Assembly (NCBI GenBank): GCA_964427895.1
Contig: CAYRUZ010000001.1
Span: 113,479 to 177,478, forward strand
Direction: 5' to 3'
Length of the DNA stretch: 64,000 nucleotides
Origin: CAYRUZ01 sp964427895
GTDB taxonomy: Bacteria > Patescibacteriota > Gracilibacteria > Peribacterales > Peribacteraceae
Of the stretch, positions 51,579-58,972 are shown piece after piece. Below the pieces are notes generated by a model. The model was not told the origin of the DNA, searched no databases, and was given only the letters and a program-made list of their open reading frames with translations. The position numbers were made by a program, and so were the translations under genes. Every line of letters begins with the position of its first letter. The first letter of the stretch is position 1.

Positions 51579-52094
51579 TCACTCGGCCAATTTCTCCAGC
51601 GAGTATCCCATCATCGTGCTCACGCGTTCGTACAGGTCTCCCGCGGTGTGCTCCGCGACGGCGCAGCGCAGGTGCGCATCTTCTGCGTTGATGTCCGGGT
51701 CGTAGCGCAGCGCGATGGCTAGAGCCCTGTCTCGATGATTGCGCACCAACGCCTCCACCGCTTGCGTACAGAGGTTGCTGATCACTTCGGGGGCTGCCGC
51801 CCTCAGCCATCGCTGCATCCGCTCGTCGGTGTGGCGGAACACTTCCGTGATGACCAGTGCGGCATCCGCCAATCGCAGGTGTCCTTGCACCTCGTCGTGG
51901 ATCATGCCGATCGCTGGCGCGACGCGTGACCATACGACTTCTAGGAGAGTCACGTGGAGAAAACGTTCCACGTTGCCGCGGGCGACCGCCGACATTCCTC
52001 CGATCACATCCCCCTCCTTCAATGCGTCTCGTAATTCGGCAAGCGATACGGGCTGGCTCAATAACTCGTCGGTGGCGGACGTGTCGACACCCAT
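51579..52094 (-). CDS. Hypothetical protein, 171 aa
   Basis: Soluble, helical protein (LAELRDALKEGDVIGGMSAV, VTLLEVVWSRVAPAIGMIHD, NLCTQAVEALVRNHRDRALA). No recognised family. Its promoter is one of the best in the window: TTGACA (52129-52124), 16-bp spacer and TAGCAT (52107-52102), ending seven bases before the ATG. The UDG gene lies 33 bases downstream on the same strand. Confidence 0.65.
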   Translation of the reverse strand: MGVDTSATDELLSQPVSLAELRDALKEGDVIGGMSAVARGNVERFLHVTLLEVVWSRVAPAIGMIHDEVQGHLRLADAALVITEVFRHTDERMQRWLRAAAPEVISNLCTQAVEALVRNHRDRALAIALRYDPDINAEDAHLRCAVAEHTAGDLYERVSTMMGYSLEKLAE

Positions 52095-52101
52095 TGAACG
52101 A

Positions 52102-52129
52102 ATGCTAAATAGTTCGATTTATCTGTCAA
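52102..52129 (-). promoter_or_regulatory. Promoter of gene 51579-52094
   Basis: TTGACA (52129-52124), 16-bp spacer, TAGCAT (52107-52102), seven bases before the ATG; near-leaderless. Confidence 0.75.
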
Positions 52130-52145
52130 TATACCGGGCAGGGGT

Positions 52146-52224
<79 letters not shown>

Positions 52225-52233
52225 AATAAAGAA

Positions 52234-52311
52234 TGGTGCGCCCGGCAGGATTTGAACCTACGACTTCCAGATCCGCAATCTGGCGTTCTATCCGGGCTGA
52301 ACTACGGGCGC
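52234..52311 (-). tRNA. tRNA-Arg (GCG)
   Basis: 78 bases including encoded CCA. Acceptor GCGCCCG/CGGGCGC, anticodon stem CCAGA/TCTGG with loop TTGCGGA giving GCG, T-arm AGGTTCAAATCCT. Most bacteria read CGC/CGT with tRNA-Arg(ACG) edited to inosine; a genomic G34 is unusual. Its acceptor and T-arm resemble tRNA-Arg(TCG) at 44120. It is ten bases from tRNA-Ala. Confidence 0.93.
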
Positions 52312-52373
52312 ACGGCCAAAAGGGCTGGCACACCGTAGCATCGGCGCCGCGCGGAAACAATGCCGTTTCGGCG

Positions 52374-52970
52374 TCAGAGAATGAGTTTCTCCACCTCCTT
52401 GACCGTATTCTCGATTTCGCCCTCCCTGTTGAGGACCCGGGCGTCGCACTGGTCGGCGTACGTGAACTCGGTTTCCATGCTGTGGATGCGCTGCGTCAGC
52501 TCTTCATCGGTGATCGGTGCGCGCTTTTTGATGTGGTCCACCAGCTGCGCGATGCTCTCCGGCAGCACGAAGATTGATTGCAGCGTGTACTTTGCGTGCT
52601 CTCCGGCGAACATCTCGTGATGCCGGTAGAACTCGAATCCTTGCACGTCCACCTCGCGGACGGCCGTTTTCCCCGCTTCGAGCGCCGGCAGGATTTCGTC
52701 GACCGGCGTCCCGGAACGCGCGATGCCTCCGTGGATGCTGGCCCATTCGATCAATTTGTTCTCCGCGATGAGTCGATCGAACTCCTCGTTGGTGACGAAA
52801 CGGTAAATCTCGTCCCCCTCGCCTGGGCGCCTGGCGCGCGTGGTGGCGGAGCGGGGGATGTGCAAGTCGGGATGCAAAACGCGCAGCCGTTTGATGATCA
52901 CGCTCTTTCCGACCCCGCTCGGCCCGATGAGCAGTACGAGTTTGCCGAAAGCGGATGGACGGGCGTCCAT
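52374..52970 (-). CDS. gmk: Guanylate kinase
   Basis: 198 residues. P-loop GPSGVGKSVIIKRL (16-29), GMP-binding HIPRSATTRARRPGEGDEIY, FDRLIAENKLIEWASIHGG and VREVDVQGFEF. It phosphorylates GMP to GDP. Differences from the norm: VDVQG for VDVQGA and a longer segment (FYRHHEMFAGEHAKY) before the lid. TAGGAT lies 12 bases before the ATG, after a GTGCAAAAAGG stretch. Confidence 0.93.
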   Translation of the reverse strand: MDARPSAFGKLVLLIGPSGVGKSVIIKRLRVLHPDLHIPRSATTRARRPGEGDEIYRFVTNEEFDRLIAENKLIEWASIHGGIARSGTPVDEILPALEAGKTAVREVDVQGFEFYRHHEMFAGEHAKYTLQSIFVLPESIAQLVDHIKKRAPITDEELTQRIHSMETEFTYADQCDARVLNREGEIENTVKEVEKLIL

Positions 52971-53071
52971 GCGGAGAGCCGCATCCTACAGGATGAATCC
53001 CTGCGGGTCGATAGCCTTTTTGCACGATAATCCTTGCGCCCGCCCCAAAGCTCGCTATCGTCGCTCCCCCT

Positions 53072-53740
53072 ATGTTGGATGTTCTTCAATTGCGGCATTT
53101 CGAAGCCATTCCGCAGGTTGATCCGGGGAAAATCGGCAGGGTCATCGGCATGGGTGCCCAGAGCATGGTGTGGTCCTACGGTGCGCCGCACGAGGATAAG
53201 CCGCAGGTGATCAAAGCGCCGTTGTGGCAGGTGCGCAACGGCCTGTATTCGATGACGATTGGACGCATGATCGGTCAAACGGCGGATACCGCTCGGCGTG
53301 AGTTGGATTTATGCGACGAGTATTTCTCAAAGCATATGGTCCCCACCGAGGTGCACAGGGGTGCCGACGGCAAGTTCTGCATCGTGCAGGACATGGTGCC
53401 CATGACCGAGGTTACATTGCAGGTATTCCGCGATGTTTCATCCGTGCGCGACCAATTGAGCGAAATCATAGAGGGCAACCACAAGATGATTGCGGAGCAG
53501 CGAAAGTGGCTCGATGCGATGGGATTCAACGCAACCAAACTCCTCGCATTCGCCCTGCGCGGCGAGCCGTACTTGGACAACGTCGCGCGCGATACGCAAT
53601 CCGGCAATTTGAAGCTCTTCGATTACGGGCTTTTTCCGATGCCCGATCAGGCCTTCTTCCGCAGTTACTACCGCGTCATTCTGGCTATTCAACAGGCCAA
53701 TATGGCCAAGTTCGGCCTCGATTTCGGCGGTAAGGCATAA
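53072..53740 (+). CDS. Protein-kinase-like fold protein, probably atypical
   Basis: 222 residues. IGRVIGMGAQSMVWSYG (21-37) looks like a glycine loop, QVIKAP with Lys48 like the VAIK lysine, TARRELDLCDEYF like helix C with its Glu, IVQDMVPM like the hinge and GNLKLFDYGLF (178-188) like DFG (here DYG). The catalytic loop reads GEPYLDN (164-170): the Asn is in place but the expected Asp is a Glu. This suggests a small kinase or pseudokinase related to APH/WaaP-type folds. TATCGT lies ten bases before the ATG. Confidence 0.6.
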   Translation: MLDVLQLRHFEAIPQVDPGKIGRVIGMGAQSMVWSYGAPHEDKPQVIKAPLWQVRNGLYSMTIGRMIGQTADTARRELDLCDEYFSKHMVPTEVHRGADGKFCIVQDMVPMTEVTLQVFRDVSSVRDQLSEIIEGNHKMIAEQRKWLDAMGFNATKLLAFALRGEPYLDNVARDTQSGNLKLFDYGLFPMPDQAFFRSYYRVILAIQQANMAKFGLDFGGKA

Positions 53741-53790
53741 CAATGGCTTCCAAACGGCTGTTCCCCCTCTTTTTTCTCCGTGTTACACCA

Positions 53791-53819
53791 TTGCCCGGGA
53801 GCGAGTTTTTTGCTATACT
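53791..53819 (+). promoter_or_regulatory. Promoter of structured ncRNA
   Basis: TTGCCC (53791-53796), exactly 17-bp spacer, TATACT (53814-53819) with TGC just before it (extended -10). Predicted start near 53826. Confidence 0.75.
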
Positions 53820-53825
53820 GATGGG

Positions 53826-54205
53826 ATTTGCTCTTTCACAAAGAACTCCCCGAAACGTAGGCGGGAGAGGCGAGGGGCGACGGCGGACACTCCATATTTG
53901 GAGCTTGCTTTCCGCGAACTGTCACCCCTCACCCCTCCCTGCCTACACCGCGGTCCAGACCACCGCACCCTGTAGGTTCCCTCCTCTGGAGGGAGTCGCA
54001 TACAAACACACACTGCCCACCTCCGGGCAAAGAGAGGGCCGATTCCCGAGACATCGGGATACCACACAAACACAAAGAGCATCGGTGCGCTCTCTCGCTC
54101 CGAAGGGTAGGGAGTTCTGCAGCATTGGTCCGCTGCTCGCTCTCGACGTTAGATCGTCGAGGCACCAATCCGGGTACCGGCCAAGCGCCGGTACCCGGTT
54201 TTTTT
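53826..54205 (+). ncRNA. Putative structured non-coding RNA, about 380 nt
   Basis: Bounded by a strong promoter and a perfect terminator, with no coding character. Long-range helix AGAACTCCC (53842-53850) with GGGAGTTCT (54110-54118). Inside it a long stem pairs 53857-53881 with 53921-53946 (22 Watson-Crick pairs, three mismatches, one bulge), capped by CTCCA/TGGAG (53890-53894 with 53899-53903). Further hairpins at 53978-53994, TCCCGA/TCGGGA at 54044-54059, and ATTGGT(54124)/ACCAAT(54164) enclosing CTCGACG/CGTCGAG. No RNase P (GAGGAAAGTCC), tmRNA (tRNA-like ends, tag frame) or SRP motif is present. Confidence 0.7.
54170..54205 (+). terminator. Intrinsic terminator of structured ncRNA
   Basis: CCGGGTACCGGC (54170-54181) pairs perfectly with GCCGGTACCCGG (54187-54198), five-base loop, seven T. 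The next promoter element begins six bases later. Confidence 0.97.
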
Positions 54206-54210
54206 GTCCG

Positions 54211-54219
54211 TGCTATACT
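54211..54219 (+). promoter_or_regulatory. Extended -10 of asparaginase gene (TGCTATACT)
   Basis: TG-C-TATACT ending six bases before the ATG at 54226, so the asparaginase mRNA should be leaderless and separate from the upstream RNA. Confidence 0.7.
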
Positions 54220-54225
54220 CCGGCC

Positions 54226-55218
54226 ATGCCGCGTCCCAAGATCGCCATCCTGTATGTCGGAGGCTCCATCGGCATGGTCAGCAACAAGAAAACAGGGCGC
54301 ATCGATCCCATCGAATCCCTGGGCGAGATCCATCGTTTCCTGCCCGAGGTTCAGCGCGAAGTGTCGCTCGATTTGCTGTCGCTCTCCAATGTCGGATCAT
54401 CGGAAATCACGCCGGACCATTGGATCGAAATCGCGCAGACGATCGAGCACCATTACGACCGCTACGAAGGGTTCGTCGTCATCCACGGCACGAACACGAT
54501 GAGTTACACGGCTTCGGCACTCAGCTTCGCGCTGCAGAATTTGAGCAAGCCCGTCGTGATGACGGGATCACTCGTTCCGATCAACGACATGGGAAGCGAC
54601 GGCCGTCTCAACCTGGTGTACGCCATTCGCGCCGCGCAGATGGATATCGCCGAGGTGTGCATCGCGCTGGGTCCCCGCGTGCTGCGCGGATGCCGTGCCG
54701 AGAAGGCCGAGCAGAGCATCATCCAGGCGTTCGACAGTCCAAAGTTCCCGCCGCTCGCGGAATTCAACACCGCGATGCGGCTGCATCCGTGGCGCGTCGT
54801 GCGCCGCAAGCGGACGCTGTCGTGCCGTCCGACATTCGATCGCAACGTCATGTCCGTCACGCTGCATCCGGGAATGGACGATCGTTTCCTGCGCTGCATG
54901 ACCGGCTGCAATCCGAGCGGCATCGTGCTCCGGGCGTACGGTCTCGGCATGCTGCCCGAACGGTTGTTCCCGTGGTTGCGCCAGCTCAACGAAATCAACA
55001 TTCCGGTGCTCATCGTCAGCCAATTGCTGCGGGGGGCCGTCGATCTGCAGCGTTACCGCAAGCAGCTCACGCTCGAGCGCCTCGGGGTGATCTCGGGCAA
55101 AAACATGACGACCGAATGCGCCATCGCCAAATTCATGTGGGCCATCGCGCAAACGAAAAACCCGACGCGGTTGCGTGACTTGATGGAAAAGAGTCTCGTC
55201 GGGGAATTGGACGAGTGA
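54226..55218 (+). CDS. Type I L-asparaginase homologue with altered active site
   Basis: 330 residues. The fold is clear: AILYVGGSIGMVSNKKTG, VVIHGTNTMSYTASALSFAL, KPVVMTGSLVPINDMGSDG, GIVLRAYGLGMLP and NIPVLIVSQLLRGAV. In active enzymes the N-terminal motif is GGTIG with the Thr nucleophile and the second is HGTDTM. Here they read GGSIG (Ser14) and HGTNTM (Asn90). Ser can replace Thr as nucleophile, but loss of the Asp makes ordinary asparaginase activity doubtful. GatD is a relative with the same motifs. The start is fixed by the -10 six bases upstream; a much longer upstream frame is non-coding RNA. Confidence 0.88.
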   Translation: MPRPKIAILYVGGSIGMVSNKKTGRIDPIESLGEIHRFLPEVQREVSLDLLSLSNVGSSEITPDHWIEIAQTIEHHYDRYEGFVVIHGTNTMSYTASALSFALQNLSKPVVMTGSLVPINDMGSDGRLNLVYAIRAAQMDIAEVCIALGPRVLRGCRAEKAEQSIIQAFDSPKFPPLAEFNTAMRLHPWRVVRRKRTLSCRPTFDRNVMSVTLHPGMDDRFLRCMTGCNPSGIVLRAYGLGMLPERLFPWLRQLNEINIPVLIVSQLLRGAVDLQRYRKQLTLERLGVISGKNMTTECAIAKFMWAIAQTKNPTRLRDLMEKSLVGELDE

Positions 55219-55221
55219 CCG

Positions 55222-55374
55222 TCACTTGTCGTCGTCTTTCTTCTCGTGCTTGTCCATGAGGGATTTGCCGACGACGGAGCCGATGGCGCCGCCGATGATC
55301 AATCCCACCACGATGCGTCGGACAATGCGCGGTTTCTTCTTCTCACGCCGACGGAACAAGCTGAAGGGGAACAT
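55222..55374 (-). CDS. 50-aa glycine-zipper membrane protein
   Basis: A basic N-terminus (FPFSLFRRREKKKPR), one membrane helix with small-residue spacing (VVGLIIGGAIGSVVGKSL) and a charged C-terminus (DKHEKKDDDK). The GxxxG pattern suggests helix packing or oligomerisation, as in glycine-zipper proteins; the function is unknown. TAACCT (55386-55381) ends six bases before the ATG, which supports an independent gene. Confidence 0.65.
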   Translation of the reverse strand: MFPFSLFRRREKKKPRIVRRIVVGLIIGGAIGSVVGKSLMDKHEKKDDDK

Positions 55375-55383
55375 AGTGCGAGG

Positions 55384-56766
55384 TTACCAGGTGATCTGCG
55401 GGAATGTGTGGAAATACTCGAGAACTTCCTTCTGTACGGCCGCCAATTTCTCTGGGCTTCGCGCCTCAATACACAGGGACAAACATGGGCTCGTGTTCGC
55501 CTGTCGGATACCTGCCCACGCATCATCGCCGAAATCGACGCGCGCACCGTCGAGGGTGTTTACGGGATAACGCTGCGCGAAGTGCTCGGTGGCTTGCATC
55601 ACGATGCGTGTTTTCTCCTCGTCCGGACAATGCGGGCGTTGTTCGGGCATTTGATAGACCTTCGGGAAATCTGCGAACAACTGCGATAACGGTTTGCCCG
55701 ATGACTGGAGAATGGAAAGAACGTGCAGTCCCGCGACGAGCGCGTCATCGTACGGGAAATAATTTTCTCCGCAGAAAAAGTGACCCGATTGTTCGCCGCC
55801 GAGGAGCGAGGCATGTTCGTGCATCGCATGCTCCACGAAAGAGTGTCCGACTTTGCACATGATCGGTTTGCCTCCCCACTTTTTGATTTCACTCTCGAGA
55901 ATCCCCGAGTTGCTTACCGTGAAAATGATCGGGGCTCCAGGATGACGTGTCAGATGGTCCTTTGCGAGGAGCAGCAGAATTTCGTCCGCCGTGCGGATCG
56001 TTCCGGTCTCGTCCACGATACCGAGGCGGTCGCCGTCTCCGTCATACGCGATGCCGATGTGCGCCTGGGACGAACGTACGGCCTCCTGTAGATCCTTCAG
56101 CGTGTCGTGTTTGCTCGGATCCGCGAGGTGATGCGGGAACGTGCCGTCCGGAGTCGTGTACAACTCCACGAGGTCCGCTCCGCACGCGCGCAATACGGCA
56201 CAGTTCGTGGGTCCGGCGATGCCGTTGCCGGCGTCGACGGCAATCTTCAATCCCTTCGCTGCATTCGGGAAAAGTGCGCTGATGTGCGAGATATATGCCC
56301 CTACGCCGTCGATGGTCGTTTCTTTGCCGCTTCCGGTTGCGAACTCATCCGTCTCCGTCATGGCGCGCAGGTGCTGGATGTCTTCACCCGCGTATGCCTC
56401 CGCCTGCCGTAACGAAAGTTTGAGACCGTTGTCTTCGGGGCCATTGTGACTGGCGGTCACTTGAATGCCACCGTCGAGTTTGCGGTTGCAGATCGTGAAA
56501 AAATTCACTGGGCTCGGACTTTCGCCGATTCGTTCGACCAGACATCCGCTCGCAATGAGACCGCGAACCACGGCTTCTTCCAACGCAGGGCCGTGCGTGC
56601 GTGCGTCGCGTCCGACGGCGAGCGTCACGGAAGCACGGTCGTACCGCGCGCGCAGGTCCGTGCCGTATGCACGGGAGATGCGCTCGGCCGCTTCCGGCGT
56701 CAATTGATCCGCCGCTTTTCCTCGAATGTCGTACGCGCGGAAGATGGTGGGGGCGATGCGGGGCAT
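55384..56766 (-). CDS. Phosphomannomutase/phosphoglucomutase
   Basis: 460 residues, four-domain alpha-D-phosphohexomutase. FRAYDIRGKAADQLT at the start, catalytic serine loop VTASHNGPEDNGLK (usual TASHNP has Gly here), metal loop IAYDGDGDRLGIVDETG, sugar loop GGEQSGHFF and phosphate loop in GIRQANTSPCLSL. It interconverts hexose 6- and 1-phosphates for nucleotide-sugar and surface-polysaccharide synthesis. ATG 56766 (MPRIAPTIFR) is preferred to an upstream start, which would add a hydrophobic stretch over the divergent promoter region. Confidence 0.93.
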   Translation of the reverse strand: MPRIAPTIFRAYDIRGKAADQLTPEAAERISRAYGTDLRARYDRASVTLAVGRDARTHGPALEEAVVRGLIASGCLVERIGESPSPVNFFTICNRKLDGGIQVTASHNGPEDNGLKLSLRQAEAYAGEDIQHLRAMTETDEFATGSGKETTIDGVGAYISHISALFPNAAKGLKIAVDAGNGIAGPTNCAVLRACGADLVELYTTPDGTFPHHLADPSKHDTLKDLQEAVRSSQAHIGIAYDGDGDRLGIVDETGTIRTADEILLLLAKDHLTRHPGAPIIFTVSNSGILESEIKKWGGKPIMCKVGHSFVEHAMHEHASLLGGEQSGHFFCGENYFPYDDALVAGLHVLSILQSSGKPLSQLFADFPKVYQMPEQRPHCPDEEKTRIVMQATEHFAQRYPVNTLDGARVDFGDDAWAGIRQANTSPCLSLCIEARSPEKLAAVQKEVLEYFHTFPQITW

Positions 56767-56840
56767 TGTGTCGGGAGGAGCGTAGAGCAATCCGTGTCCG
56801 AAGGGGAGGTGACGGACCGCGAGTATACCGACAATTTTTT

Positions 56841-56857
56841 GAATACAAAATGTATTC
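56841..56857. promoter_or_regulatory. Perfect 7-3-7 inverted repeat, possible operator
   Basis: GAATACA AAA TGTATTC in an A/T-rich patch between the divergent phosphohexomutase and propeller genes, 43 bases before ATG 56900. The symmetry and position suit a dimeric repressor. No such regulator is visible nearby. Confidence 0.45.
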
Positions 56858-56899
56858 ATGTAATTCGTGCCCTTCTGCGTCTATCGCTATTCTCAGCGC

Positions 56900-58078
56900 A
56901 TGATTTCTTCCTCCCGCCCGCTCTGGGCCACTCTCGCCTTGTCCGTTTCCCTGTTCGCGCCCGCTGCGGTTTCTGCAGCTGACGTGTCGATCGTCGATGT
57001 CCCCGCCCTTCTCAAGGAATGGAAGGTGACGATGGGGAAGAATGCGGAGATCAACGCCGTCAGTGCGTCGAATGACGGAACGAAAGTCGCCGTGGCGATC
57101 GATGATCCCAAGGGGCTCTACATTTATCTCAATGGGAAGAAGGTCGTCTCGCAGGCTTGGGGATATCTGCAGGTCGGCGTAGTGACGCCGCCGCTCCTGT
57201 CGTTCACGCCCGATAATCACCTCATCAGCATTTTTGGCGGTCCTGCGTACGGCTTCGCCATCGACGACAAGACGGTATCGAATGATCCGACGTCGAGTTA
57301 CTACTGGGTCCCGAACATCGTCGCGATCACCGGCGCGGTCATTTATCCCGAATCAACGACCATCAAGAAGTATGATTTCGCGACGAAGAAGTCGACCGTG
57401 TTGTACAAGGTGGGGGAATATCCGCAAATGGTCCGCCTCCAAGGAAAGGACGTCTACTACTCCGCGGGAGCCGCCATCTACAAGAACGGCAAAGCAGTGA
57501 GCACGTACCCGGTATCCGATACCTATAATTGGCTCCCTTCTTCTGCGGGTGATCTGTATTACTTCACGTCACTCCGCGGCGGATCGTCGTATGCCTTGAT
57601 GAAGAACAACAAGGCGATGCTGTCGGGAAAGGGGAACGGCTCGTTCTTGTTCGAAGCACCCAACGGAGACATCTGGCACGCAGGCTACAACTGGGGCAGC
57701 TACGGGACCGAAGTCACGCTCTACCGCAACAAGACGAAGGTGAATGACAAGCCGTTCGCGAACATGGAGGGATGGATGACGTTCGATGGCACGCATTACG
57801 CCGTCCGCGTCGACGCCAATGTCAACGAGCCGGGGGAACTGCGCCTGATGAAAGACGGCATCCTCGTCGGCGAGCCCTTCTTCTTCGGAGACGCGACCAA
57901 CGATCGCAGCGGCGTGCAGTTTGGCCCGCAGGGCAAGACGTACATGCGCAACAACAATGATCTCTTCACCTTTGCGCTGTACGAGGACGGAACGCCCATC
58001 CTCACCCAGCAGCTCGAAACCGTGTACTACTTCCATGCCACCAAAGACGGCGTGAAGGTGTACGCGAAGAAGAAGTGA
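56900..58078 (+). CDS. Secreted beta-propeller-like protein
   Basis: 392 residues. A signal peptide (LWATLALSVSLFAPAAVSA) is followed by repeated beta blades: AVSASNDGTKVAVAIDDPKG, DVYYSAGAAIYKNGKAVS, DLYYFTSLRGGSSYALMKNN and DLFTFALYEDGTPILTQQ. The alternating strand pattern resembles WD40-like/TolB or DPP-type propellers without an enzyme motif. It is exported, perhaps for binding at the surface. TATTCT (56888-56893) ends six bases before the ATG. Confidence 0.7.
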   Translation: MISSSRPLWATLALSVSLFAPAAVSAADVSIVDVPALLKEWKVTMGKNAEINAVSASNDGTKVAVAIDDPKGLYIYLNGKKVVSQAWGYLQVGVVTPPLLSFTPDNHLISIFGGPAYGFAIDDKTVSNDPTSSYYWVPNIVAITGAVIYPESTTIKKYDFATKKSTVLYKVGEYPQMVRLQGKDVYYSAGAAIYKNGKAVSTYPVSDTYNWLPSSAGDLYYFTSLRGGSSYALMKNNKAMLSGKGNGSFLFEAPNGDIWHAGYNWGSYGTEVTLYRNKTKVNDKPFANMEGWMTFDGTHYAVRVDANVNEPGELRLMKDGILVGEPFFFGDATNDRSGVQFGPQGKTYMRNNNDLFTFALYEDGTPILTQQLETVYYFHATKDGVKVYAKKK

Positions 58079-58084
58079 TCGGCG

Positions 58085-58972
58085 TCAGCCGAGGACTCCC
58101 ACGAGGAAGGTGATCGTGATCCAACTGATGAGGATCACGATCAAGCCGATGCCCGCCGAAAGGATGAGCGAGCGCGACTTGCGGAACTGCTCTTCGTTGC
58201 CCATCGTGACGATCATCATGATCGCGGCGTAGACGACGATGCATACCGCGACGAGCGTGACGAGCGCCAGTCCGCCGTTGACCATCTGCAATCCGCGGCT
58301 GATGAGCGGGAGCGGGTTCGGGCTGCCTGGAGGCGCGGCGTTTGCCAATCCGAGCGTCGCTTTGATGGCTTCTGTCAGCAGGATAATAATGATGCCTGCG
58401 GCAACGCGCAGCACGGTGGCTTTCAGGTTGTTCAGGCCATCGTCCTTGCCGAAGCCGGCCAGCGCCTGCAAGCCCGCGATGATGATGACGGTGACGGCCG
58501 AGACCGCGACGAGCACCTGCACCCAATTGAGCAGTCCGATGATTTCGTCGGTCAGGATGGCGGCTCCGGCTTGTGCCGTACCCTGGCTCGCCAACACGCC
58601 CTCTTCGCCGCCGGCCGTGTAGAAGGCCTGCAGCAGGCTCGGCGCCAAGAACATCAGCACCATGCCGGTCGCGACGGCCGCGATGGCGCGTCGCGCTTTG
58701 GTTTGTTCGTCATCCTGCGCGCTGTACACCATCGTGAACGCGTTGCGGACGATGTACAGCGTCGCGAGGGTGGCGACGATCATCTGCAGGCGGCTGATGA
58801 CGAATTGCGTCACGCTCACCGCGCAGTTCGCTCCGACGCATCCGCCTCCGAATGCCATTTGCAGCGGCCCGCCCACCGTCGTGATCGTGTCGCTGATCAC
58901 GCCCTGCGCCGCCGCGGTCGCCGGAACGGCGAGAAGCACGAGGAGGGCCGCGCGGGAGAAGCGGGAGGACAT
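58085..58972 (-). CDS. Polytopic protein with repeated VirB2/TrbC-like modules
   Basis: 295 residues. A signal peptide (LLVLLAVPATAAAQ) and about six membrane helices. Three similar units end in DDEQTKARRAIAAVATGMVLM, KDDGLNNLKATVLRVAAGIII and NEEQFRKSRSLILSAGIGLIV: a charged loop with Lys/Arg followed by a Gly-containing helix, the layout of the VirB2/TrbC pilin cytoplasmic loop. It could be a fused multi-pilin or a conjugation-like membrane component; no other secretion gene is in the window. The ATG overlaps the stop of the upstream relative. Confidence 0.55.
   Translation of the reverse strand: MSSRFSRAALLVLLAVPATAAAQGVISDTITTVGGPLQMAFGGGCVGANCAVSVTQFVISRLQMIVATLATLYIVRNAFTMVYSAQDDEQTKARRAIAAVATGMVLMFLAPSLLQAFYTAGGEEGVLASQGTAQAGAAILTDEIIGLLNWVQVLVAVSAVTVIIIAGLQALAGFGKDDGLNNLKATVLRVAAGIIIILLTEAIKATLGLANAAPPGSPNPLPLISRGLQMVNGGLALVTLVAVCIVVYAAIMMIVTMGNEEQFRKSRSLILSAGIGLIVILISWITITFLVGVLG

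Noticed and set aside
51547..51933. N-terminal extension of the UDG gene
   Set aside because: It overlaps the separate minus-strand gene 51579-52094 in another frame and has non-coding composition.
53826..54205. RNase P RNA or tmRNA
   Set aside because: No GAGGAAAGTCC or other RNase P core motif; no tRNA-like 5'/3' ends, CCA or tag-peptide frame.
53743..54225. Open frame running into the asparaginase gene (would make a 491-residue protein)
   Set aside because: The upstream 161 codons are Arg/Pro/Ser-rich and cover a promoter, stem-loops, a perfect terminator and a second promoter; this is a non-coding RNA gene.
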